The position numbers and the translations under genes were made by a program. Below the pieces are notes generated by a model. That model did no database searches, had not been told where the DNA came from, and saw only the letters and a program-made list of their open reading frames with translations. From Arthrobacter sp. Leaf141 (GTDB lineage: Bacteria; Actinomycetota; Actinomycetes; Actinomycetales; Micrococcaceae), in contig NZ_LMOL01000005.1 in the NCBI RefSeq assembly GCF_001424565.1, forward strand, positions 197,820 through 261,819: a stretch of 64,000 nucleotides of DNA. The letters are read 5' to 3'. Below are positions 35,698 to 44,176 of the stretch, one piece after another (position 1 is the stretch's first letter; every line of letters starts with the position of its first letter).

Positions 35698-36954
35698 ATG
35701 TCACCCGATACACCCGACATCTCAACTCCCGGCCCAGCACCGGAGCGCCGCAGCCTGCGCGGCTTTGTCCTTCCGGCTGTCGCGTTTGTGGTGGCCGCAG
35801 GGATCGGGACGACCAGCATTGTCTCCGGGATCAACGCCCGGGACGAGGCCGAAAAGGCTGCCGGGCCCACCCTGCCCGTGTGTGTGGCGCCGGACCGCGC
35901 AGGCCTGGTGCCGGCGTCGGGCGCTTTATTCGGGGTGAACCTGGACCTGCACAACAAACCCCTGGCCCAGTACGCCGCGGACCTGGGCCACAAGCCGGCC
36001 GTCAGCGTCTCCTTCGCCGGCTTCCCCTACACCGCCCAGGAGAAGATGGATCTGGCCCACGCCGCGGACCAGATCCGCGCGGACGGGCAGATGATGCTGC
36101 TGACCCTGGAGCCCATGAACGGGCTGGGCGCCGTCACGGATGAGGCGGTGGCGGCGCTCGCCGATGACCTGGCCGCCTTGAACGCGGACGGTGTGCCGGT
36201 TATTGTCCGCTTCGCGCACGAGATGAACGGTTCCTGGTACCCCTGGGCGCAGCAGCCCCTGGCCTACAAGGCGGCGTTCACCAGGATGGCGGACGCCGTC
36301 CATAAGGTGGCGCCTGCCTCCGCCATGATGTGGGCGCCCAACTATGCCGGCGGCTACCCCTTTGCCGGCGGCACGTTCGAGGCCAAGCCCGGGACCCCGG
36401 AGTTCGACGCCCTGGACACGGACGACGACGGCGCCCTCACCATGGCGGACGATTCCTACGCCCCGTATTACCCTGGCGACGCCGCGGTGGACTGGGTGGG
36501 CATGTCCCTGTACCACTGGGGCGCCACCTACCCGTGGGGCGAAAACGAACTGCCCGAGCCCCATAAGTTCACGGACCAACTCAGCGGCACCTACCTGGGG
36601 GCCAACGGCGACGACAGCCTGCTCCCGGACTTCTATGCTGTGTACGGGACGGAGCACGGCAAGCCCGTGGCCATCCCGGAAACTGCTGCCCTGTACGCGC
36701 CGGCCGCCGGCGGGGCCGCGGAAATGGACATCAAAAAAGCGTGGTGGGAACAGCTGTTCAACCCCGCCCTGGCCACCGCATACCCGCAGTTGAAGATGAT
36801 CAACTGGTTCGAATGGGACAAGACCGAGGTGGAGGTCAACGGCCGGGTGGACTGGACCGTGACCAACACCCCGGCCGTCCGCGAGGCGTTCACCGCAGCG
36901 CTCCCGGACTGGCTCAGCTACGGGCCGGCCGGGTCCTGCCGCCCGGCGGACTGA
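35698..36954 (+). CDS. GH26-like extracytoplasmic glycoside hydrolase
   Basis: 418 residues, ATG 35698 with AGGAAGG upstream. A short cytoplasmic head and one signal anchor (GFVLPAVAFVVAAGIGTTSI) place the catalytic domain outside. The family blocks are VPVIVRFAHEMNGSWYPW with the acid/base Glu in HEMNG, VDWVGMSLYHWGATYPWG and KPVAIPETAALY with the likely nucleophile Glu. GH26-like enzymes cut beta-mannans or beta-1,3/1,4-glucans. Position beside the synthase genes suggests trimming of the nascent polymer, like BcsZ in cellulose loci (which is GH8). Substrate is not determinable here. Confidence 0.82.
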   Translation: MSPDTPDISTPGPAPERRSLRGFVLPAVAFVVAAGIGTTSIVSGINARDEAEKAAGPTLPVCVAPDRAGLVPASGALFGVNLDLHNKPLAQYAADLGHKPAVSVSFAGFPYTAQEKMDLAHAADQIRADGQMMLLTLEPMNGLGAVTDEAVAALADDLAALNADGVPVIVRFAHEMNGSWYPWAQQPLAYKAAFTRMADAVHKVAPASAMMWAPNYAGGYPFAGGTFEAKPGTPEFDALDTDDDGALTMADDSYAPYYPGDAAVDWVGMSLYHWGATYPWGENELPEPHKFTDQLSGTYLGANGDDSLLPDFYAVYGTEHGKPVAIPETAALYAPAAGGAAEMDIKKAWWEQLFNPALATAYPQLKMINWFEWDKTEVEVNGRVDWTVTNTPAVREAFTAALPDWLSYGPAGSCRPAD

Positions 36955-36974
36955 GCCTGGCCTTTGAATCTGCG

Positions 36975-38528
36975 CTACTCGTCCAAGGGGCTCATTCCAC
37001 TGCCGCAGCCACCGGCCTTTATGTGCTGGATGAGTTCCACCAGGTATTCGCTGATGTCGTTGTTGGGCATCGGACGCCCAGCTTGCTGAGGCATTGTGTG
37101 GTTCCACAACCAGGCTGAGGACCGGGCAAAGGCCAGATTTGATGTTTCGCTGGCGAGAATGAGCGCATCTTCGTCCAGTCCCATCAGATGCAGTGCCAAC
37201 ACTTGATTGACCATCCGGACAGGACTGGTTTCCCGACTGAAAATTGCGGACCGGCCAAGCGAGTTGAGCGCGGCAGCCGGATCAAGCGCCATCTGGCAAA
37301 AGCCCAGGTTGTTCCACACATCGGCATCGGTTGGGCGCAATTCGGTGAGGCCGCTGAAGATGTCAGCGGCCCCTTCGGCATCGCCCATGGACAGTAGCTC
37401 TATGGCCCGGTTGACAAAGAGTGTGGGATCGAAACCAAAGTTACCGCTCGCGGGGGTGCCGGATGTCAACCGATTCAGGCAGGCTCTGGAAACGACATCA
37501 GGATCGAGGGCGCGTTCCTGCAGAATTCGATGCGACATTCCGCGGCTGTCATCCTGGGCTTGCCAGGACCATTCCAGCACCAAAGCAGATTGAAGCCAGT
37601 CTTCGAGTGCGGTCTGCGTGAGCCGGGTCCAAAACCAATCACCGGTTTCATCGGTGTATAGGGAGTTTTCTAAACCAAGAAACAAACGTCGGTCCGGAAC
37701 GGACGCGTTGAAGACCTGGTCCGGGTCATCCGTCAACAACCTTCCGAACCATTGGCTGAGTCGATAAACAAATCCGGGGCCAAAGGCGACCCGAAGGACT
37801 TCATCCGAAGAGATTGCTGCGGACACCGCACCATCACGATCCAAGTCGCTGAGCCATCCCGGTAGGAGGAGGGCTGGAGTGGAGGTGCCAGCCCTGATTT
37901 CTCCTGTTCCCGCGGAAAGGCTTGGCTGGATCTCGGTCAGAAACGCTGCCCAGGGATCCTTAATGTGCGCTGACTTGAGCCCGGCCGACCCTACGAGGCC
38001 AAACGAAGTCAGGCGGTTGAGCGTTGCCCGCGAGGCAGCTGCCCGCGCCAGCGGGAGACTCAATCCTGCGGCCGCGGCCTGGGCGATTGGAAAATCCCGC
38101 GACTGAAGTTCCGCCCAAATCTTCCGCGGAAAGTCATGCTCGTCTGGATCTGTGTCCCTGAGCACTGCATTGATGGTGTGGTGGCGAAGTCCGAGCAGCA
38201 AGGCGGTGGTGGACTGATCCCTAAAGGGTAGATGCCGGTCACCGATGTAGAGTCGGCCTGCGTCAAACTCTTCAGCGCCTGCCGCAGCGGAGCGAGGAAT
38301 TTCCCTCCCCGTTAAGACAAGTCCGCCTATTCGGTGATGGGCGATTCTTCTTGAAGCATCCCCGAGCGACTCGGCCACGCCTCGACATTGTTCGGCACAG
38401 GTTGGACCGGCTTCCGACTCGCGGTAGAAGGGGCACGACGGAGTGAGTTTTGGCCGCGTGCATGCGTCCCCAAACGCCACCGCTGCGTTCAGGAGGAAGC
38501 CGTTGCGTCTTCCGTCGTCTTGCTCCAT
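36975..38528 (-). CDS. Unknown protein with N-terminal Cys cluster and C-terminal TPR-like repeats
   Basis: 517 residues, ATG 38528 with AGGTGG four bases ahead. No family is recognised. Near the N-terminus four cysteines are grouped (DAC, then PSC about residue 33, PTC and EQC near 50), suggesting a metal or Fe-S site. A middle section is rich in Ala/Leu/Asp. Near residues 390-460 two TPR-like units are seen (DPTLFVNRAIELLSMGDAEG, DVWNNLGFCQMALDPAAAL). No signal or membrane helix. It is alone between the GH26 gene (convergent) and a toxin-antitoxin pair, with lower GC than the synthase genes, as if part of a small accessory island. Confidence 0.75.
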   Translation of the reverse strand: MEQDDGRRNGFLLNAAVAFGDACTRPKLTPSCPFYRESEAGPTCAEQCRGVAESLGDASRRIAHHRIGGLVLTGREIPRSAAAGAEEFDAGRLYIGDRHLPFRDQSTTALLLGLRHHTINAVLRDTDPDEHDFPRKIWAELQSRDFPIAQAAAAGLSLPLARAAASRATLNRLTSFGLVGSAGLKSAHIKDPWAAFLTEIQPSLSAGTGEIRAGTSTPALLLPGWLSDLDRDGAVSAAISSDEVLRVAFGPGFVYRLSQWFGRLLTDDPDQVFNASVPDRRLFLGLENSLYTDETGDWFWTRLTQTALEDWLQSALVLEWSWQAQDDSRGMSHRILQERALDPDVVSRACLNRLTSGTPASGNFGFDPTLFVNRAIELLSMGDAEGAADIFSGLTELRPTDADVWNNLGFCQMALDPAAALNSLGRSAIFSRETSPVRMVNQVLALHLMGLDEDALILASETSNLAFARSSAWLWNHTMPQQAGRPMPNNDISEYLVELIQHIKAGGCGSGMSPLDE

Positions 38529-38627
38529 CGAACCACCTAAATCCCGGTACGTCCGAAGGTACAGGACGTCAGGCGATTAGCGAAGAAGCGATTCTGGCTT
38601 TCCGTGCAGGATGCGAGGCTTGGAAGT

Positions 38628-38930
38628 CTAGGGGTGGGGAGTAATGATGAGAATCGTTATCTGGCCACTGGCTGGGCCGTAGTGCCAGAATACGCGCCAT
38701 GCCGAGGGTGTGTTGTTCTCAACGTATGAGTCCCAGACGTCTTCACCGTTTTGGCCCTTAATCGAATCGTACTTGTGCGAATTCAGACTGGGATGGGCCG
38801 GGTTGATCTGAAGTCGACCTAGAGTGCGCTGAACTTTTTTGTATTTCTTTTCAAGATGGCCGTCGCGGCGGAGTGCGGCAATCTGTTCCTTGGCAACGTC
38901 GGTGAATTCAAGCTTGAACTGGGCACTCAC
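38628..38930 (-). CDS. RelE/ParE-family toxin
   Basis: 100 residues from GTG 38930, overlapping the antitoxin stop (GTGA). RelE-fold pattern: FTDVAKEQIAALRRDGHLEK in the helical part, NSHKYDSIKGQNGEDVWDSY and the WRVFWHYGPASGQITILIIT beta-strand end. Such toxins cleave mRNA at the ribosome or act on gyrase when free. The antitoxin precedes it in the operon, as is typical. Target is unknown. Confidence 0.8.
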   Translation of the reverse strand: MSAQFKLEFTDVAKEQIAALRRDGHLEKKYKKVQRTLGRLQINPAHPSLNSHKYDSIKGQNGEDVWDSYVENNTPSAWRVFWHYGPASGQITILIITPHP

Positions 38931-39223
38931 TCATCGTCCTCGGCATCATCGGCGAACTGTGAGAAGTCCCCGAGGCTGGTGGTCTGTCCGGACGCGGACT
39001 GGAGCAGGCTGAGGCTCAAGGCGTCGCGGATCTGCGCGTTCTCCCACACCAGGAGTTCTCGCTTGGGGATGGAGACGAGCGGGGTCAGCAATATCTCGCC
39101 GTCGTCGTTGACGGCAACGGCGTAGCGGTCATCCCTCCGAACACCGGCTTTGCCCACTGCGATTCGAGAGCGTTCATCGGCGCTGACTTCCCCAACGGGC
39201 ACAAAATTGGCAGCGCTGTTCAC
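38927..39223 (-). CDS. Antitoxin partner of the RelE-type toxin
   Basis: 98 residues if begun at the GTG at 39223, which has GGAGG five bases ahead; the ATG at 39238 would add five residues but has a poorer site. The head resembles a small beta-rich DNA-binding fold (RSRIAVGKAGVRRDDRYAVA) and the acidic C-terminus (FSQFADDAEDDE) is likely to be the toxin-neutralising part. It is four bases overlapped with the toxin gene. It probably represses its own operon. Confidence 0.75.
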   Translation of the reverse strand: MNSAANFVPVGEVSADERSRIAVGKAGVRRDDRYAVAVNDDGEILLTPLVSIPKRELLVWENAQIRDALSLSLLQSASGQTTSLGDFSQFADDAEDDE

Positions 39224-39435
39224 GTGTTCCTCCAACATAGGTCAAAAAACTTTCTGTCCTGATGATACGCCCAAGTATGGGATTTGCCCACTTGCCCATT
39301 CTGGGTAGTAGCAGAGTGGGGATGGGATCTGAGGCATTTGGTCCTCGCGCACCTGCGCGGAATGTGGCCATACCCGTCCAGGTTCCTGGGCACTACGCTG
39401 GCGCCATAGCCCGCACTCACTGGAACAGGATCATC

Positions 39436-39840
39436 ATGGCCGACGGAACCAAAACTGACCCCTGGACCTTGGCGACAGCGCCCGGATCCTCGACGTACAC
39501 GATGTACCGCGACCCTGGCTCCGACCCGCCGGCACTGGTGTGCCAGGTGGGGTCCACCACCCTGAAGTACCAGCTCCAGGCCGTGGAGGACCTGCATGCC
39601 TGGCTGATCGAGCAGGGCGACTGGGTGCAGCTGGGGGCCGCAGACGAAAACAAGCCGGCAGCCGACGGCACCGTGGAGGCCTGGGGCCGCGACCCCGCCA
39701 ACCCGGTGGGTGGCTGGTACGGGCTCCGCAAGGGCTACCGGGGACGCTTCGGCATGTACCTGCCGCCGCTCCTTGAAGCGCTGGGCCTGGCCGAACTGAC
39801 CCATGACAAGCGGAACAACAGCGTCCGCGGCATCGGCTGA
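39436..39840 (+). CDS. Hypothetical protein (134 aa)
   Basis: ATG 39436 with AGGA upstream; the longer frame to 39262 runs through the toxin-antitoxin promoter region and is not favoured. Soluble, no signal peptide. Head DGTKTDPWTLATAPGSS, a core resembling a small alpha/beta domain (ALVCQVGSTTLKYQLQAVED) and a Gly/Arg-rich end (GGWYGLRKGYRGRFGMYLPP). It resembles a conserved actinobacterial family of unknown function; nothing about role can be stated. Confidence 0.75.
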   Translation: MADGTKTDPWTLATAPGSSTYTMYRDPGSDPPALVCQVGSTTLKYQLQAVEDLHAWLIEQGDWVQLGAADENKPAADGTVEAWGRDPANPVGGWYGLRKGYRGRFGMYLPPLLEALGLAELTHDKRNNSVRGIG

Positions 39841-39976
39841 CGCGGCCCCTTCCGGGCAGCGTCGGAGTGAGGGTCTGTCTTGGGGAGTTCCGTTACGGCC
39901 CCACATGACGGACCGCGGAACCACAAAATAGCCGCAATTTGCTTCTTCTTTCCTGGGATTCGTGGGTGAATCGATC

Positions 39977-40765
39977 ATGGAACAGAGAGCTGGCGCTTCC
40001 GCGGGTGTTGTACCGCCCCCTGGAGTATGGGTTGCTGTCTCAGCTGCCTTGGCAGTTGTCGTCTCGATCTTCGCGGGGCTGGGTATCGAGCAGGATCTTT
40101 TACGCAGGATGGTCCGCAACGATCCTGACGGCGTCGCCTGGGCGGTAGGGCTTGTCATTGTGGGTGCCGCCCTCCCGGTGATTCTTCTTCTGGTGAATTT
40201 ATCCGGCCGCCGGGCCTGGGCCACCACGCTGACAAGCCTGGTCACCGTGTTCTCTGCGCTCCTGGTGGTCGTGGGGATGATCAATGTGCTCCGCACCGGT
40301 ACGGAGAGTCTTCACTCGCGGGATATGCCCAGCTTGTCCCTATCGGCCGTGAAATCCCCCTCAGGGGCGGTAACCGTCACCTCGGAGGCAAAAGCGCCGG
40401 CGTTGAGAAGCACCGAGAAAATGCTGCTTCGTATCTACGGCATTGGGCCGTCGGCTTCCGAAGACCTGAACGTTGATTCGCTGTGCCGCGGCACCAGGTG
40501 GCCAGACATCAAGGGACCATCCTCGGGTTCCGGTGTCCTCCAATGGGGCGAGTCGGGTCCCGACAAAACAGGAACCGCGTCGGTTCAGGAAAGTCTTGTG
40601 GTTAACAGCAACGACTACCGCTTTGTCTGCGCTTATGCAGTGCTTTTCAACGCACCCAACGAACAGCCCTACTCAGCGTGGTCGGTTGTTGACCTGAGAA
40701 GCCTCCAAGCCTCAACGCCGGCGGCAGCGGCCCCGTCATCCGAGCCAACGGCGCCGGCGCCATAA
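39977..40765 (+). CDS. Hypothetical membrane protein with Pro/Ala-rich tail
   Basis: 262 residues from ATG 39977 with GGGTGA eight bases ahead (a GTG at 39962 is an alternative). Three hydrophobic helices: GVWVAVSAALAVVVSIFAGL, AVGLVIVGAALPVILLLVNL and LTSLVTVFSALLVVVGMINV. An outer beta-rich part follows (MLLRIYGIGPSASEDLNVDS, VNSNDYRFVCAYAVLFNAP) with two cysteines (SLCRG, FVCAY) that could pair. It ends in PAAAAPSSEPTAPAP. No family is recognised. Confidence 0.7.
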   Translation: MEQRAGASAGVVPPPGVWVAVSAALAVVVSIFAGLGIEQDLLRRMVRNDPDGVAWAVGLVIVGAALPVILLLVNLSGRRAWATTLTSLVTVFSALLVVVGMINVLRTGTESLHSRDMPSLSLSAVKSPSGAVTVTSEAKAPALRSTEKMLLRIYGIGPSASEDLNVDSLCRGTRWPDIKGPSSGSGVLQWGESGPDKTGTASVQESLVVNSNDYRFVCAYAVLFNAPNEQPYSAWSVVDLRSLQASTPAAAAPSSEPTAPAP

Positions 40766-40796
40766 GGTCACCAACCGTGCTGCCTGCACTGGCAAT

Positions 40797-43283
40797 TCAG
40801 AAGTCGCGGTCCAGCGTTCCCGTCTCCGTGGCGGGCGCCAGAGAGGAGGCGACGCCGGCCGCGTTGGTGACGGCCGCCGTCGGCGTCCACGCCATGTTCA
40901 CCGGGGTGGTGTAGCTGCGCAGGCTGCCGGCGCCGCTTGCCACGGCGCCCACCGTCACGGTGACCACCGTGCGCGGAATTCCGTTCACCGTGACCGGGGC
41001 CGCCGTCATGGTGCCGTTCAGGGTGACGGTCTTGCGGTTCTTGACGTAGTTGCCCTTGGTATTGACGGCCCCAAGGTTCACGGTGCTGCCGGCCCGCTGG
41101 ACGTCCAGGGTGTCAACAGCGTTGCCCTGGCCCAGCAGGTTGCCGTCCCGCAGCCGGACCGTCACAGGCAGGGCGGCTCCGTTCCAGCCCGGCGTCACGG
41201 TGGCCAGGTTGACCTGCTGGCTGTAGCTGAAGCTGATGGTGTCCCCGGCGTCCACCCGGCCCAGCACCCCGCCGTTGGTGGCCTGGATGTCCGCCGCGCG
41301 CAGCGGGCTGTTGTCCACCCTGCGGCCGGACACTGTGGCGGAAATGGTTTCCTTGCCGGTGCTTTCAAGCAGGATGGCGCGGACGTCGTAGAGCCCGTCG
41401 GCCACGGCGGTGGAATTCCAGGCGCAGGAGTACGGTGCGGTGCCCACCGTGCAGCGGGTGGTCCAGGTGGTGGTTCCGGCCGGGGCCGTCTGGAGGCGCA
41501 CGTTGGTGATGCCCGCCGTCGAGTTTGCCGCGGCCTGCAGGGCGACGGTTCCGGTGAGGTACGCTCCCGGATCCTCCATGGAGACCGAGCCCACCGTGTT
41601 GTCCACGGTCCGAAGAGACGTGGCGGAGGTGGTGGCGGTGTTGCCGGCGTCGTCTGTGGCGATGGCCCGGAAGCTGTACTGGCCGTTGGCCAGCTTGGTG
41701 GTGTCGAACCGGCAGGTGTGCGGTGACTCCTCCACGGCGCACATGGTCACCCAGGTGCTGGTGCCTGAGCGGAGGTACTGGACTTGCACCTGGGCGACGC
41801 CGGACACCGCGTCTGCCGCCGTCGCCGTGAAGTTGGCGGTACCGCGGATGGTGGCGCCCGGGTCCGTCAGGGCCACCGTGGGGGCCTGGCTGTCCACCAG
41901 GATGTCCGGCAGGACCGGGGAGTAGGTGGTGGTGCCGCCGGAGACGGCTACCGCGCGGAGGTCATAGGATTCGTTGCTGTACGTGGCCGTTGCCCAGGTG
42001 CAGGGGGACGGCGCCACCTGGTTCGGGCATAGCGTTTTCCAGTTGGTGGTACCGGCCGCGGCGTACTCCACCCGCACCGTGTATGTGCCCGGGCCTGCGT
42101 TGCTGAGGACGGGGCTTAGGTTGACGTTGCCGCGGACCACTTCGCCGGGGTCGGGCAGGGACACCGCAAACGAGTTGGCCACGGAGGTGCTGATGGGTTC
42201 CGTGGTGGTGGTGAGGCCGGATTTATCCGTTGCGGTGGCGCGCAGCAGGTAGGCGCCGTCGGGCACGGCAGCGGTGTTCCAGCCGCATGAATACGGTGCG
42301 GACACGGCGGTGCACAGGGTCACGTAGACACCAGTGGCGGCGGGGGCGTACTGGATCACCACATTGCGGATGCCGCTCTCGGCGTCCGAGGCTTCGGCGG
42401 TCAGCGCCACGGTCCCCTTCACCGTGGGGCCGGGATTGACCAGGACGGCCGACGGCGGCATCCAGTCCAGTGCCGTGCCGAACGAATTCGCGGCGTTGGC
42501 CGTCGTGGCCGTGAACGCGGCCGAGGAGAACACGCTGGCGCCCATCACCACCACGGTGACCAGGACGGCGACGATGCCCATGGCGGTGCCGGCTTTCTGC
42601 AGCGGCGAGGGTTCGTCGTCGTCCGTTCCGCCGTCGTCATCCCCACCGCCATCGGGTCCGGAGTCGTCGCCCTCGTCATCAGGGCTGCCGCCGTCATCGC
42701 CGTCACCGGGGCGGCTGCGGCCGGTAACGCCGAAAACTGCGGCCACCACGGCCACCAGGGTAATGACTGACCACAGGGCCAGGGCGGAAAGGTTGCCGCT
42801 GCCCAGCCACAGCCCGGGCAGGCCCACGGCGGGGATAAGCAGGCGTGCCTGGCCCTTAATCTGGTCGCGGACAATGGGGGTGCTGTCCACGGTGGTGTTG
42901 GCATCGCCGGCTGTGACAAACGTGCCATCCGTGTTCGCAGCGACGATGCGGTGCAGGCGGGTTTTTGCCACGCCGCCGGGCTCGGCCTCCGCTGGGCTGT
43001 GGTACTCCACCACGCCGCCCACGGGCACCGGGTGTTCCGGGTTCAACGCCGCGGCGAGCACCACGTCGCCGGGGGAGATGTGCGGCTCCATGGACCCGCT
43101 CTGCACCACGGTGCCGTGCCAGCCGAACAGCGCCGGGAGCACCGCGAACAGGGCAAGGCTCAGCAGCACACCCAGATAAAGCCGCGACGCGATGGATGCG
43201 ATGAAACGCACCCAGCCGTCAGCGGAGAACAGTCCTGCTCCCCGGGAAAGACCCGGTGCAGACCCGGGCCTTTCCCGGTTCAC
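40797..43283 (-). CDS. SipW-type signal peptidase fused to a SipW-type signal and four Ig-like repeats
   Basis: 828 residues from a GTG at 43283 with a weak ribosome site. Order: membrane helix (35-53); signal peptidase I domain of the ER/SipW class with catalytic Ser64 in SGSMEP and His111 in TRLHRIV in place of the bacterial Lys; second helix (165-187); acidic linker (193-226, mostly D/G); helix 235-254 running into SAAFTATTANAANSFGTALD, which looks like the SipW-dependent signal of TasA/camelysin proteins; then four ~90-residue Ig-like repeats, each with a Cys pair about 10 apart (LCTAVSAPYSC, LCPNQVAPSPC, MCAVEESPHTC, RCTVGTAPYSC) and a further C-terminal beta domain. The peptidase may release its own C-terminal half. 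It follows the TasA-like gene by 24 bases. Confidence 0.85.
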   Translation of the reverse strand: MNRERPGSAPGLSRGAGLFSADGWVRFIASIASRLYLGVLLSLALFAVLPALFGWHGTVVQSGSMEPHISPGDVVLAAALNPEHPVPVGGVVEYHSPAEAEPGGVAKTRLHRIVAANTDGTFVTAGDANTTVDSTPIVRDQIKGQARLLIPAVGLPGLWLGSGNLSALALWSVITLVAVVAAVFGVTGRSRPGDGDDGGSPDDEGDDSGPDGGGDDDGGTDDDEPSPLQKAGTAMGIVAVLVTVVVMGASVFSSAAFTATTANAANSFGTALDWMPPSAVLVNPGPTVKGTVALTAEASDAESGIRNVVIQYAPAATGVYVTLCTAVSAPYSCGWNTAAVPDGAYLLRATATDKSGLTTTTEPISTSVANSFAVSLPDPGEVVRGNVNLSPVLSNAGPGTYTVRVEYAAAGTTNWKTLCPNQVAPSPCTWATATYSNESYDLRAVAVSGGTTTYSPVLPDILVDSQAPTVALTDPGATIRGTANFTATAADAVSGVAQVQVQYLRSGTSTWVTMCAVEESPHTCRFDTTKLANGQYSFRAIATDDAGNTATTSATSLRTVDNTVGSVSMEDPGAYLTGTVALQAAANSTAGITNVRLQTAPAGTTTWTTRCTVGTAPYSCAWNSTAVADGLYDVRAILLESTGKETISATVSGRRVDNSPLRAADIQATNGGVLGRVDAGDTISFSYSQQVNLATVTPGWNGAALPVTVRLRDGNLLGQGNAVDTLDVQRAGSTVNLGAVNTKGNYVKNRKTVTLNGTMTAAPVTVNGIPRTVVTVTVGAVASGAGSLRSYTTPVNMAWTPTAAVTNAAGVASSLAPATETGTLDRDF

Positions 43284-43307
43284 AGCGCTGTGGTTGCCAG
43301 GCCGGAG

Positions 43308-43934
43308 TTACGGGGTGGTGGGAGCGTTGTCGGACTGGAGTTCCCACACGAGGTCGATGCTCACGCGGGCACCCTGCAGGGCGTTGACCTCGTCCTGGCT
43401 CAGGTTGGTGGTGTCGAAGCGCCAGGTGCCGCGGTAGCTCTGGGTCTCGCCGGGTGTGCCGGTGGTGTCCCACGGAGCCCCGCCGGTGGCGAAGTCGCGG
43501 TTGACGGTGGCCAGGGTGGAGAGCGGCAGTTCAGGGACCGTGTTGGCCGTGGGCGTGAACCCGGTGCAGTCGTTGAACGATCCACCCGTGCCCTGCTCAA
43601 GGTCGAAGAAGATCCGGTTTTCCAGGCCCTTTGAGGTGACCAGGTTCTGGGTGTAGGCCCGGACTTCGCCGGCCACATTGGACTGGGACGTAACAACGAT
43701 GCACTTCTGGCCCGTCTGGCCCGGGACGATGTTTTCCACGTGGAACGCCGCAGCGCCGAGGTCATCGTCCGTAAGCACCACGTTGCCGGTGCTCCAGGAG
43801 TTGCCGGCGTTGCGGGTGGAGGCCGTAAAGGCAGCCTGCGAACCCTGCCAGACCATGCCGCCGGCAATCAGGAGGGCGACGGGAGCGGAAGCGAACATGG
43901 CGATTTTGCGTGTGCGTGATGAGGGTGTGTGCAT
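43308..43934 (-). CDS. TasA-like protein with SipW-dependent-type signal peptide
   Basis: 208 residues, ATG 43934. A basic head and long hydrophobic signal (MFASAPVALLIAGGMVWQGS) leads to QAAFTASTRNAGNSWSTGNV, the A-x-F-T-x-T pattern of SipW substrates, then a beta-sandwich (AAAFHVENIVPGQTGQKCIV, DLEQGTGGSFNDCTGFTP with two cysteines). TasA proteins form extracellular fibres in Bacillus biofilms; actinobacterial members are uncharacterised. It is the first gene of the two-gene unit with the fused peptidase, which is the obvious processing enzyme. Confidence 0.85.
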   Translation of the reverse strand: MHTPSSRTRKIAMFASAPVALLIAGGMVWQGSQAAFTASTRNAGNSWSTGNVVLTDDDLGAAAFHVENIVPGQTGQKCIVVTSQSNVAGEVRAYTQNLVTSKGLENRIFFDLEQGTGGSFNDCTGFTPTANTVPELPLSTLATVNRDFATGGAPWDTTGTPGETQSYRGTWRFDTTNLSQDEVNALQGARVSIDLVWELQSDNAPTTP

Positions 43935-44064
43935 TTCTGAGACCTGGCCTTGACCGATAGGAGAGACGTTCCTGCTCGGTCGGCCCGCAAAGCACTTCCA
44001 AGTGTCCGCGGCCCCCAAGCACTGACACGGTCAGGATACGGGCGCAAACTATAACCAGACCACG

Positions 44065-44078
44065 TGACAGATGTGTCA
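44065..44078. promoter_or_regulatory. Inverted repeat TGACA-N4-TGTCA, possible operator
   Basis: Perfect 5-4-5 palindrome in the 242-base divergent region between the TasA-like gene and the padR gene. The half-site equals that of the repeat at 21011. It could serve either direction; no regulator can be assigned. Confidence 0.35.
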
Positions 44079-44141
44079 TTGGGTTGTCATTTTCTTTAGC
44101 CGGCCCTAATGCGCTTTCTTGATGCGGCGGGTTCCATGGGC

Positions 44142-44170
44142 TTTACAGGCTAACTACTTAGAGTGACAAT
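44142..44170 (+). promoter_or_regulatory. Candidate padR promoter, leaderless
   Basis: TTTACA and GACAAT are 17 bases apart, and the ATG follows the -10 by six bases. No ribosome site precedes the ATG, so a leaderless transcript is likely. PadR proteins usually repress themselves, so an operator would be expected to overlap this stretch. Confidence 0.4.
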
Positions 44171-44176
44171 ATAGCT

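Noticed and set aside
35487..35993. N-terminal extension of the ANTAR gene to 35993
   Set aside because: The added part is Arg/Pro-rich, overlaps the GH26 gene on the other strand and has no ribosome site, whereas ATG 35486 has one.
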